Origin: Pseudomonadota bacterium | GTDB lineage: Bacteria > Pseudomonadota > Gammaproteobacteria > Xanthomonadales > Rhodanobacteraceae | Length of the DNA stretch: 7,186 nucleotides | NCBI GenBank assembly: GCA_018241165.1 | Contig: JAFEEK010000218.1 | Location: forward strand, 1-7,186 | Direction of reading: 5' to 3' | Shown here: piece after piece, positions 1 to 7,186 of the stretch | How the letters are laid out: every line of letters begins with the position of its first letter | Position numbering within the stretch: position 1 is the first letter of the stretch | Notes under the pieces: generated by a model | Told to the model about the DNA's origin: nothing | Databases searched by the model: none | Seen by the model: only the letters and a program-made list of their open reading frames with translations | Translations under genes and position numbers: made by a program

Positions 1-608
1 ACCGGATTGTTCTTGGTGCGCCGCTGCAAGACCTGGATCACGCGGCGGATTTCTTCGTCGCGACCGATGACGGGATCGAGTTTCGATTTTTCCGCGCGCG
101 CGGTCAGGTCGATGGTGTATTTTTCCAGCGCCTGGCGCTGGTCTTCGGCATTTTCGCTTTGCACGTTTTCGCCTCCGCGCATTTTTTCGATGGCCGATTC
201 CAGGCCCGCCTTGTTCGCACCGGAATCCTTCAGGGCACGACCGACCTCGCCCTTGTCGTCGAGCGCGGCCAGCACGAACAGCTCGCTGGCGATGAACGCA
301 TCGCCGCGCTGCTGCGCCAGCTTGTCGGTCAGATTCAGAAGCCGCGTCAGGTCGTTGGAGACATTGATGTTGCCTTCCTGCCCGGCGACTTTCGGCAGCT
401 TGTCCAGCGCCTGGCCGACGCGTGTGCGCAAGGAGGGCACGTTGACGCCGACCTGTGCGAGCAACGGTACGGTCGAACCGCCCTGCTGGTCGAGCAGCGC
501 GGCCATCAGGTGCACGGGTTCGAGCATGTTGTTGTCGCGCCCGACGGCGAGCGACTGCGCATCGGCGAGCGCCTGTTGGAAGCGCGAAGTGAGTTTGTCC
601 ATTCGCAT
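1..608 (-). CDS. clpB: ATP-dependent chaperone ClpB, N-terminal part (cut by window edge)
   Basis: ClpB is a cytosolic AAA+ hexamer that, with DnaK/DnaJ/GrpE, extracts and refolds aggregated proteins after heat stress. The 202 visible codons begin [11 protein letters not shown], then follow the family closely: the first Clp N-repeat ([15 protein letters not shown]), a second repeat with [19 protein letters not shown], the linker [18 protein letters not shown], and the start of the first nucleotide-binding domain ([23 protein letters not shown]). The window ends just before the first Walker A motif, so about three quarters of the usual ~860 residues lie off the left edge. The start at 608 is supported by the family-typical M-R-[ML]-D opening and by a Shine-Dalgarno GAGGA at 621-617, eight nt upstream. 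The ATG at 602 is internal. The gene is last in the rluD–pgeF–clpB run but has a probable heat-shock promoter of its own at 734-763. No frameshift or odd residue is visible. Confidence 0.97.
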   Translation of the reverse strand, partial: MRMDKLTSRFQQALADAQSLAVGRDNNMLEPVHLMAALLDQQGGSTVPLLAQVGVNVPSLRTRVGQALDKLPKVAGQEGNINVSNDLTRLLNLTDKLAQQRGDAFIASELFVLAALDDKGEVGRALKDSGANKAGLESAIEKMRGGENVQSENAEDQRQALEKYTIDLTARAEKSKLDPVIGRDEEIRRVIQVLQRRTKNNP

Positions 609-634
609 TCGACGGATCCTCGATTGAGAGAAAT

Positions 635-721
635 CGTCATTCCGGCCATGGATTGGCCGGAATCCAGGAGGCAGGGCGCCACACGCAAAGGCACTGGATT
701 CCGGCGTTCGCCGGAATGACG
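635..721. repeat. Compound palindromic repeat (REP-doublet/MITE-like) in the clpB leader
   Basis: Two self-complementary arms face each other. The left arm (635-667) holds a perfect 9-bp stem, 639-647 (ATTCCGGCC) with 655-663, and a 7-nt loop. The right arm (694-721) holds a perfect stem, 698-705 with 710-717, and a GTTC loop. The arms are also complementary to one another: 635-645 pairs with 711-721 (11 bp) and 657-667 with 694-704 (11 bp). The element can therefore fold as two hairpins or one long interrupted stem. The outer boundary CGTCATTCCGG...CCGGAATGACG and the inner CCGGAATCCAG/CTGGATTCCGG resemble short dispersed repeats common in proteobacterial intergenic regions. That resemblance is from memory. 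No clear target-site duplication is visible. If the promoter at 734-763 is real, the whole element is transcribed ahead of clpB. Confidence 0.85.
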
Positions 722-733
722 AACAATGGCCGA

Positions 734-763
734 TTTATGCGGCTCATGGCCGCATTTTTCAAG
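734..763 (-). promoter_or_regulatory. Probable sigma-32 (RpoH) heat-shock promoter of clpB
   Basis: On the minus strand, CTTGAAA at 763-757 matches the sigma-32 -35 consensus exactly. It is followed by a 14-nt spacer (756-743) and CCGCATAAA at 742-734, close to the -10 consensus CCCCATNTA (one C changed to G, one T to A). The pgeF stop codon (761-759) lies inside the -35 element, so the promoter sits at the very end of pgeF. E. coli clpB is likewise heat-shock controlled. The implied start near 725-728 would give a leader of about 120 nt that contains the palindromic repeat. Spacer and -10 include a 7-bp dyad (737-743/749-755), which is unusual. This is a sequence match only. Confidence 0.72.
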
Positions 764-1551
764 CTGAATCGGCCGTCGTCTTGAGCCAGATCAGGCTCGC
801 CATGCGCCCGCTGCGCGCTCCATCGCGCCGGTACGAATAGAACCGCGGATCGGCGAGGGTGTCGAATCCGCCGCCGTGGATTCCGGTTACGCCAAGCGCG
901 GTTAGTCGTCGTCGTGCCAGCGCGTACAGGTCGCAATTCCAGTGGCCGGGACGAGTGGCGGTGAAAGCAGTTTCGGCAGCTGCATCGCGTGCGACGAAGG
1001 CCGTACGTACCTCCTCGCCGACCTCGTAGGACGTCGGCCCGATTGCCGGACCCAGCCAGGCCAGCAGGCGCGAAGCCGGCGTCGCCAGCTGGCGCACGCA
1101 GGCCTCGATCACGCCGCAGGCAAGCCCGCGCCAACCGGCATGGATGGCGGCGACTTCCGTGCCGTCGTCGGCGCACAGCAGGACGGCTAAGCAATCGGCG
1201 GTCTGGATCGCCAGCACCACGCCGGGCGTGGACGTGAACGCCGCATCGGCTCTTGCTTCTCCCGCCTGCGGGGGAATCTGGCCGAAGGCCTGAAAGTGGC
1301 AATCGAACTCGGCGACGTCCACGCCGTGCACCTGCTGCAACCAGCGCGGCGATGCCGGCAGGTTGAACGCGCGCTCCAGCAAGGCGCGATTGGCGCGGAC
1401 GGTGGATTCGTCCTCACCGCTGCGCAGGCCGAGGTTGAAGGCATCGTACGGAGGGCGCGAATTGCCGGGCAGCATCCGCGTCGTCGTGAGCGCGAACACA
1501 CGCGGCGGCGCGGGCCAATCGGGGACGATGACGTTCGCCGCGAATCGACTT

Positions 1552-1559
<8 letters not shown>
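759..1559 (-). CDS. pgeF: Peptidoglycan editing factor PgeF (YfiH/YlmD/LACC1 family)
   Basis: This is a 266-residue cytosolic protein of the DUF152/multicopper-polyphenol-oxidase-like family. Members act on purine nucleosides in vitro, and in E. coli YfiH removes wrongly incorporated serine from peptidoglycan precursors. The family signature is complete: [10 protein letters not shown] with the first zinc ligand His78, [20 protein letters not shown] ending in the zinc ligand Cys123, and AAIHAGWRG with the third ligand His140. [15 protein letters not shown] and the C-terminal FYSYRRDG...GRMASLIWL block follow. I chose the ATG at 1559 (MAESRF). A longer reading from 1643 would add 28 arginine/cysteine-rich residues overlapping rluD and is not family-like. 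The ATGGCTGA junction overlaps the rluD stop by 8 nt, and the upstream Shine-Dalgarno is weak (GAAAGAA), so translation is probably coupled to rluD. Confidence 0.96.
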
Positions 1560-2520
<961 letters not shown>

Positions 2521-2541
2521 GTGGAATACCCTGCCGGGTTT

Positions 2542-2572
2542 TTCATTCTTCTAACACGAATCCGCTATTATC
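2542..2572. promoter_or_regulatory. Candidate shared (bidirectional) promoter between rluD and bamD
   Basis: The 82-nt divergent spacer contains TATTAT at 2566-2571 on the plus strand, usable as a -10 for bamD with a poor -35 candidate TTCATT at 2542-2547 (18-nt spacing). On the minus strand the same bases read GATAAT (2572-2567), usable as a -10 for rluD. The core is framed by CCGC (2562-2565) and GCGG (2573-2576), giving dyad symmetry. No good minus-strand -35 was found. bamD transcription would start near 2578, leaving a leader of about 25 nt. The AT-rich core stands out in this GC-rich sequence, but the assignment rests on weak matches. Confidence 0.38.
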
Positions 2573-2602
2573 GCGGTTTACCCCAGCGAAAACCTCACCC
2601 CC

Positions 2603-3418
2603 ATGCGATTCGTCACCTTGTCCAGGCTCGGCCTGATCCTGATCGCCGTCCTGCTTGCCTCCTGCCATCGCGGCGAGGCGAAGAAAAATGCCACCGAGAC
2701 CCTGCCGGTCGACCAGATGTATTCGGTCGCCAAGGCCGCGCTGGAAGACGGCAACCTGAGCAAGGCGATCCAGTATGATCAGCGCCTGATCGCGCGCTTT
2801 CCGTTCGGCGCCTACACCGAACAGGCCACGCTGGACCTTGCCTACGCACAGTACAAGAGCGACAAGCGCGAAGATGCGTATTCCACGGTCAACCGCTTCA
2901 TCAAGACCTATCCGGCGCAAAAGCATGTCGACTACGCCTATTACCTGCGCGGCGTGATCAATTTCGACCGCGACCGCGGTTTCCTCGACCGCTACGCCAA
3001 CCAGGACATGAGCAAGCGCGACCAGGCGCATACGTTGCAATCGTTCGAGGATTTCAACGACCTGCTCACGCGCTTCCCGGACAGCCGCTACTCCGCCGAC
3101 GCCCGCCAGCGCATGGTCTACCTGCGCAACATCCTCGCGCGCGGCCAGCTCAACGTCGCCGAGTTCTACCTGCGCGAAGGCGCTTACGTCGCCGCGGCCA
3201 ATCGCGCCAAGGACATCATCGAGCGCTACCCGCGCACGCCGGCCGTGGGCGACGCGCTGGCGATCCAGGTCGTGTCCTACAAGAAACTGGGCCAGGACAA
3301 ACTCGCCGCCGACAGCGAGCGCGTGCTCAAGCTCAATTATCCCAACCACCCGTTCTTTGCCGGCAACTGGCCCAAGTATCCGCACTGGTGGTGGCGGATG
3401 ATTCCGTTCCGGGGTTAA
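2603..3418 (+). CDS. bamD: Outer membrane protein assembly factor BamD (lipoprotein)
   Basis: BamD is the essential TPR lipoprotein of the BAM complex, anchored to the inner leaflet of the outer membrane, where it binds BamA and incoming beta-barrel substrates. The 271-residue product starts with a lipoprotein signal: basic MRFVTLSR, hydrophobic LGLILIAVLL, and lipobox LASC with the acylated Cys21. The residue after Cys is His, not Asp, consistent with outer-membrane sorting. The mature part is TPR-like throughout: residues 36-69 (VDQMYSVAKAALEDGNLSKA...), the YTEQATLDLAYAQYK helix, the conserved HVDYAYYLRGV and DLLTRFPDSRYSADARQRM blocks, and VAEFYLREGAYVAAANRAKDIIERYP. The C-terminal tail is rich in Trp (PHWWWRM). 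The ATG at 2603 is the only sensible start for the signal peptide, yet it has no recognisable Shine-Dalgarno (preceded by AACCTCACCCCC). The stop overlaps that of the convergent gene by 4 nt. Confidence 0.97.
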   Translation: MRFVTLSRLGLILIAVLLASCHRGEAKKNATETLPVDQMYSVAKAALEDGNLSKAIQYDQRLIARFPFGAYTEQATLDLAYAQYKSDKREDAYSTVNRFIKTYPAQKHVDYAYYLRGVINFDRDRGFLDRYANQDMSKRDQAHTLQSFEDFNDLLTRFPDSRYSADARQRMVYLRNILARGQLNVAEFYLREGAYVAAANRAKDIIERYPRTPAVGDALAIQVVSYKKLGQDKLAADSERVLKLNYPNHPFFAGNWPKYPHWWWRMIPFRG

Positions 3419-5337
3419 TCAACACCGCGTTGGCGTTCGCGCCAGGCCAGCTCGAAAGCCGCCTCAACGTCTTTTGCGAATGCGGGGCCGTCCATCAGGG
3501 GCGAAGCACGCATTCGCTGCGGCAAGCTCGCTCGCAATGCCGCCATACGTTGCACGTCGGACAATTGCGCTGACAATAACTCCGGCAACGCATCCGGCGT
3601 TGCCGCGATCCAGTCCTGCAAGCCCATCGTCGTCATCAGGCTTACGCCGCCGCGCGCGATCGAGCGGTCGCCCGCGACCGTCGCCACCGGCACACCCATG
3701 AGCAAGGCATCGCAGGTCGTTGTCGCGCCGTTGTAGGGAAAAGTATCCAGCGCGATATCAACATCGCGATAAGCCGAAAGATACTCTTCGATCGGAAGGC
3801 GCCCGACGATATCGATGCGGCTTGCGTCCAATCCGTACCCCGTGAATACGCGGAGAATCATTTCTTCGAGCAGGTCGCAGGTCACGCCTACCATGCGAAC
3901 GCGACTGCCGGGAATGGCCAGCAGGGCCTTTGCCCATGCGCGCAAGACCGGTTCGTTCAACTTTGAGCCCTGGTTGAAGGAACCGAAGGTCCAATGACCA
4001 TTGCTGAGCCTCGGTAAAGGTGAGGGCGGCGGCAGTTCTACTTGCGGCAGATAACACCATTGGCTATTCGGCAGACGTATTGGCGTCTCGACTTGCCAGG
4101 CTTGCGCCAAACCGGGCGGGTCCGTGTACGCATCGCACAGGCGGAAGTTGATTGCTGCCAAACCAGTGGTACACAGATAGCCAAGCCAGGTGATTTGCAA
4201 TGGCGCTGGTTTGCGCGCAAAGACACCGAGCCGGTTGTGCAGGGTATGGCCGCCCAGATCCACGAGAATGTCGATGCCGTTATCGCAAATGCGACGCACC
4301 ACTTCCGCGTCACTCATTCCTGCAATGTCGTGCCAATGCTCTGCAAGGCCGGATAGCCGCTCGGTAACGGCATCGCGGCCCGGAAAGCTGTAGAAGCAAT
4401 GCACTTCAAAACGGTCGCGCTCATGGTGGCGCAAAAGCGACTCGATAAAACACGAAACAGGGTGTCCGCGGAAATCCGCCGACACATAGCCGATCTTCAG
4501 CCGTTGTCGCTCGCGCCGAGGCGGCGCGCTGATATCCGTCCCCAGCGCCTGCGTCATTGCCGCGCCGAAGCGTCGGTGTTCTTCGACAATCCGGTTGGCG
4601 TCGGCATCGGGCATGAAATTCAGGGTCCAGAGCAGGTTGTCCCAGATTCCAAAATCTTGTGGATCCGCCTGCAGCGCCTTTCTATACGTCATGAATGCCA
4701 TATCGGGATCGCCGACAGCGGCAAGCACCTCACCGAGCGTTCTCAGAAGCAGAACATCGTCGGAATTGTCGGCAAGTGCGGCTTCCAGTTCATGCCTGGC
4801 TTCGCGCGCTCGCCCTTTTTTTAGCAACCACTGGGCAAGACGCGATGTCGCCCCCGGATGCCCGGGAGCGAACTTGAGTGCGGCGCGAAAGGCGCCTTCT
4901 GCGTCGACGGAACGATCATCCAGCGCGCATCCCAATCCGATCCAGGCTTCTGCGGACTCCGGCGCCAGGCGTATGGCATCCCGATAGCTTTTTTCCGCCG
5001 CAGCCGCATCGGACGTGCGCAGGAAAATCGATCCGAGATTCAGGTGGGGCGGCAGCCAGCTCGGGTTCAGGACAGCGGCCTGCCTGTAGCACGCAATCGC
5101 ACGCGACCGCTGCCCAAGCTTCGAATGAGCGTTGCCCAAATTCAAATGCGCACGCGCCGAATCCGGCGACAGCGTCACGGCGCGCTGATATATTTCCAGT
5201 GCGTTGGCGTAGTCGCCCTGATCTTCGCGCGTATTGCCTTGAACGATAAGTGCGTCCACCTCGCGAGCGTCAACCGGCGCGCCTTCGGACAACCGGGGCG
5301 ACCGACCAAGAGCCTGCAATAGCGATTTCATGGACAC
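3415..5337 (-). CDS. TPR–GT41 glycosyltransferase (bacterial OGT/SPINDLY-like)
   Basis: This 640-residue protein is probably a cytosolic glycosyltransferase acting on protein from a UDP-sugar (inferred from family GT41, COG3914); substrate and sugar are unknown. Six consecutive TPRs span about residues 28-228, each ending in the usual proline (LSPDS, LNPSW, LAPES, FAPGH, a divergent ADNSDD, ADPQD). The catalytic part follows: GYVSADFRGHPVS with His292 (aligned by eye with human OGT His498), DILVDLGGHTLHNRL, QITWLGYLCTTGL, CDAYTDPPG, FGSFNQGSKLNE with Lys459 (aligned with the UDP-binding human Lys842), and DTFPYNGATTTCDALLMGVPV. Human OGT has His where this last motif has Ala538, a change common in bacterial SPINDLY-type proteins. 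There is no signal peptide or membrane segment. The start is either GTG 5337 (GGTGATC upstream fits the anti-Shine-Dalgarno) or ATG 5331. Hand-counted GC for 4081-4500 is about 58%, below its neighbours. Confidence 0.93.
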   Translation of the reverse strand: MSMKSLLQALGRSPRLSEGAPVDAREVDALIVQGNTREDQGDYANALEIYQRAVTLSPDSARAHLNLGNAHSKLGQRSRAIACYRQAAVLNPSWLPPHLNLGSIFLRTSDAAAAEKSYRDAIRLAPESAEAWIGLGCALDDRSVDAEGAFRAALKFAPGHPGATSRLAQWLLKKGRAREARHELEAALADNSDDVLLLRTLGEVLAAVGDPDMAFMTYRKALQADPQDFGIWDNLLWTLNFMPDADANRIVEEHRRFGAAMTQALGTDISAPPRRERQRLKIGYVSADFRGHPVSCFIESLLRHHERDRFEVHCFYSFPGRDAVTERLSGLAEHWHDIAGMSDAEVVRRICDNGIDILVDLGGHTLHNRLGVFARKPAPLQITWLGYLCTTGLAAINFRLCDAYTDPPGLAQAWQVETPIRLPNSQWCYLPQVELPPPSPLPRLSNGHWTFGSFNQGSKLNEPVLRAWAKALLAIPGSRVRMVGVTCDLLEEMILRVFTGYGLDASRIDIVGRLPIEEYLSAYRDVDIALDTFPYNGATTTCDALLMGVPVATVAGDRSIARGGVSLMTTMGLQDWIAATPDALPELLSAQLSDVQRMAALRASLPQRMRASPLMDGPAFAKDVEAAFELAWRERQRGVD

Positions 5338-5370
5338 CGCCGATCACCCGACTCGCAACTGGATGGCCAC

Positions 5371-5676
5371 ATGATTCCCAAATTTCTGGACACGACGCAA
5401 GAACGCGCGTTTGCCGAATCGATTGTAGCGGAGTACGACCGTCTGCGGCGCTCGGCAAAATTGCACGATGAGAAGCCGGAAAAATTACGCCAGAAACTGG
5501 GCAAGCTCTCCGCACAGATCGAAACGTATAACCGCGAGCACAAGCCCAACATCTACAAGAAGGCCAAGTTGCTTCAATCGCTGCAAGACGGCCTGAAGCA
5601 AATGGGCGCTGCGCCGGATGAAATTCGAGCATTTCTCGATATCGCCATGACCAGGCCGCTGCGCGGCCCAGGCTGA
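5371..5676 (+). CDS. Small basic helical protein, function unknown
   Basis: I do not recognise this 101-residue protein. It begins MIPKFLDTTQERAFAE and has 20 Lys/Arg against 14 Asp/Glu, no cysteine and no tryptophan. It looks almost wholly helical, with a coiled-coil-like stretch at about residues 24-58 (KLHDEKPEKLRQKLGKLSAQ) and a second helix with KKAKLLQSLQDGLKQMG. There is no signal peptide or membrane segment, so it is likely cytosolic. Evidence that it is real: protein-like composition, an open frame filling the space between two genes, and no competing family-like protein on the other strand. The ATG at 5371 is the first available start; only a weak GGA lies 7 nt upstream. It is divergent from the GT41 gene (33-nt gap) and convergent with nadE (15-nt gap). 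Hand-counted GC for 5401-5580 is about 53%, the lowest in the window, hinting at a different origin. Confidence 0.72.
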   Translation: MIPKFLDTTQERAFAESIVAEYDRLRRSAKLHDEKPEKLRQKLGKLSAQIETYNREHKPNIYKKAKLLQSLQDGLKQMGAAPDEIRAFLDIAMTRPLRGPG

Positions 5677-5691
5677 TTCACGGCAAATTGC

Positions 5692-7186
5692 TCAACGCCA
5701 GCCCGAACTGATCGGATAACGCCGGTCGCGGCCAAACGCACGCGTGGAAACCTTCGGTCCCGGCGCAGCCTGGCGGCGCTTGTATTCGCTGGTCAGCACC
5801 AGCCGAGCTACGCGCCGCACGGTCGCTTCGTCGAATCCGGCCGCGATGATCTCGGCCTGCGACTGTTCGGCCTCGATGAAGCGTTCCAGGATCGCATCCA
5901 GCGTGGCATAGGGCGGCAATGAATCCTGATCGAGCTGGTTCTCGCGCAATTCCGCCGACGGTGCGCGCTCGATCACGGCCTGCGGAATGACCTCGCCGCC
6001 GCGATTGCGCCAGCGCGACAGCGCATAGACCAATTCCTTGTAGCAATCCTTCAGCGGCGCGTAGCCACCGCACATGTCGCCGTAGATCGTTGCGTAACCG
6101 GTCGCGTACTCGCTCTTGTTGCCGGTGGTCAGCAGCATGCGGCCGGTTTTGTTCGACAGCGCCATCAGGATCGCGCCGCGGCAGCGCGATTGCAGGTTTT
6201 CTTCGGTCACGTCCGGATCGCGTCCGGCAAACACGTTCGCCAGCGCATCGAGGAATCCGGCGAATGGTGCGGCAATCGGAATCGTCAGCATCTCCACGCC
6301 CTGTGCCTGCGCTTGCTGCGCGGCCAGATCGTTGCTCAGTTCCGAGGTGTAGCAAGACGGCAAGCGCACTGCCGTCACCTTATCCGCGCCCAGCGCATCC
6401 ACCGCAAGCGCGAACGTCAACGCCGAATCGATGCCACCGGAAAGCCCGAGGATCACGCCGGGAAATCCGTTCTTCGCGATGTAGTCGCGAATGCCACGCA
6501 CCAGCGCCGCGTACACACGCGCCGCGCGCGAGGAGTCGGCTTCGACCGGCCAATCGATCGCGCGGAATTTGCGCGTCGCGCCGTCGTATTCGGCGAGCAG
6601 CAGCGCATCGACAAAAGCCGGAGCGCGCGCCGCGATGCGGCCGTCGGGTTCCACCAGCAGCGATGCGCCATCGAAAACCAGATCGTCCTGGCCGCCGACG
6701 AGATTCAGGTACGCGATCGCAACGCGGTTCTCGCGCGCGCGCCGCGCGAGCAGTTCTTCGCGCGCTGTCGCTTTGGCGACGTCGAACGGCGAGGCATTGA
6801 TGACGATGAGCAGTTCCGCGCCCTTCGCGGCAGCGCGCGCGGCGGGTTCGGGTTCCCAGATGTCCTCGCAGACCAGCCAGCCCACGCGCACGCCGGCGAA
6901 ATCGGTCACCGCCGAATCGTGGCCGGGGCGGAAATAACGCTTCTCGTCGAACACGGTGTAGTTCGGCAGCGCCTGTTTGTGCGTGGTGAATTGCGTCTTG
7001 CCGGCGGCCAGCAACGATGCCGCATTGTATACTTCGCCCATGGCATGCGGATGGCCGACGTAGGCGGCAATGTCGTCTGCCGCAGTCGCGACATCGGCCA
7101 ATTCCTTTTCGCACGCGGCGAGAAAACTTGGCCGCAACAGCAAATCCTCGGGCGGATATCCGGCGAGTGTCAATTCCGGAAACGCG
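5692..7186 (-). CDS. nadE: Glutamine-dependent NAD+ synthetase NadE, lacking the first ~40 residues (window edge)
   Basis: This cytosolic enzyme makes the last step of NAD synthesis: nicotinate adenine dinucleotide + ATP + glutamine to NAD. The frame is open to the right edge; the 497 visible residues begin AFPELTLAGYPPEDLLLR, so the true start lies beyond 7186. TTG 7173 is an internal leucine of the PEL motif, not a start. The N-terminal nitrilase-type glutaminase has a complete Glu-Lys-Cys triad: Glu in PEL (7174-7176), Lys in THKQALPNY (6976-6978) and Cys in WLVCEDIWEP (6868-6870). The C-terminal ammonia-dependent synthetase has the PP-loop SGGIDS (6424-6441), then TGNKSEYATGYATIYGDMCGGYAPLKD and the typical ending STRAFGRDRRYPI. 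The two-domain form uses glutamine directly, unlike the short ammonia-only E. coli NadE. Hand-counted GC for 6481-6660 is about 69%. No terminator is visible after the stop. Confidence 0.97.
   Translation of the reverse strand, partial: AFPELTLAGYPPEDLLLRPSFLAACEKELADVATAADDIAAYVGHPHAMGEVYNAASLLAAGKTQFTTHKQALPNYTVFDEKRYFRPGHDSAVTDFAGVRVGWLVCEDIWEPEPAARAAAKGAELLIVINASPFDVAKATAREELLARRARENRVAIAYLNLVGGQDDLVFDGASLLVEPDGRIAARAPAFVDALLLAEYDGATRKFRAIDWPVEADSSRAARVYAALVRGIRDYIAKNGFPGVILGLSGGIDSALTFALAVDALGADKVTAVRLPSCYTSELSNDLAAQQAQAQGVEMLTIPIAAPFAGFLDALANVFAGRDPDVTEENLQSRCRGAILMALSNKTGRMLLTTGNKSEYATGYATIYGDMCGGYAPLKDCYKELVYALSRWRNRGGEVIPQAVIERAPSAELRENQLDQDSLPPYATLDAILERFIEAEQSQAEIIAAGFDEATVRRVARLVLTSEYKRRQAAPGPKVSTRAFGRDRRYPISSGWR

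Noticed and set aside
7..719. Plus-strand open frames opposite clpB (7-627 and 159-719)
   Set aside because: The minus strand encodes unmistakable ClpB. The plus-strand products are Ser/Arg-rich or low-complexity readings with no family features, caused by high GC.
737..759. Intrinsic-terminator-like hairpin on the plus strand (ATGCGGC...GCCGCAT followed by TTTTT)
   Set aside because: No plus-strand gene lies upstream to terminate. The T-run is the complement of the A-run in the clpB -35 region on the minus strand, and the minus strand lacks a T-tract after the stem. The promoter explanation fits better.
2528..2543. ACCC-TGCC-GGGT stem followed by T-run, plus strand, upstream of bamD
   Set aside because: The stem is only 4 bp and sits between two divergent starts, where a terminator has no obvious role. 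It more likely reflects the rluD ribosome-binding region.
2543..3385. 280-aa minus-strand frame opposite bamD
   Set aside because: bamD has a lipobox and conserved TPR blocks. The opposite frame is a mirror reading with no signal, domain or plausible start context.
5650..5700. Possible terminator between the small gene and nadE (convergent ends)
   Set aside because: GC-rich short complementarities exist, but there is no T-run and no convincing stem in the 15-nt gap.
6090..6937. Plus-strand frames opposite nadE (6090-6800 and 6491-6937)
   Set aside because: NadE motifs on the minus strand are complete here; the plus-strand products are Arg/Ser/Ala-rich shadows.

Overview
The window is chromosomal DNA from a GC-rich gammaproteobacterium, most likely of the Xanthomonadales/Lysobacterales (Xanthomonas–Rhodanobacter relatives). 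The evidence is high GC, the conserved block bamD <-> rluD–pgeF–clpB (also seen in E. coli), a two-domain glutamine-dependent NadE close by, and a dispersed palindromic repeat with ATTCCGG/CCGGAAT arms. The family-level assignment is inference.

Layout. Positions 1–2520 hold a minus-strand cluster read right to left. It contains rluD (23S rRNA pseudouridine synthase), pgeF (YfiH-type peptidoglycan editing factor, overlapping rluD by 8 nt), and the N-terminal 202 codons of the disaggregase ClpB, which runs off the left edge. The pgeF–clpB gap carries a good match to a heat-shock (sigma-32) promoter whose -35 element includes the pgeF stop codon, followed by an 87-nt compound inverted repeat that would lie in the clpB 5' leader. 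Divergent from rluD, on the plus strand, is bamD, the outer-membrane assembly lipoprotein. The 82-nt divergent spacer has a symmetric AT-rich core that could be a -10 element on both strands.

After bamD, and overlapping its stop codon tail to tail, is a 640-residue minus-strand protein with six TPRs and a GT41 (O-GlcNAc-transferase/SPINDLY-like) glycosyltransferase domain. Divergent from it, 33 nt away, is a 101-codon plus-strand gene for a basic, helical protein that I do not recognise. Both have lower GC than their neighbours and look like an accessory pair between bamD and nadE. The right end holds most of nadE (minus strand), missing about 40 N-terminal residues at the window edge.

Most of the window is housekeeping: protein disaggregation, cell-wall quality control, ribosome modification, outer-membrane biogenesis and NAD synthesis. 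The parts worth a second look are the GT41 protein with its small divergent neighbour, and the heat-shock promoter plus palindromic repeat upstream of clpB. No RNA gene, CRISPR array, insertion sequence or complete mobile element was seen, and no gene-free stretch exceeds 150 nt.
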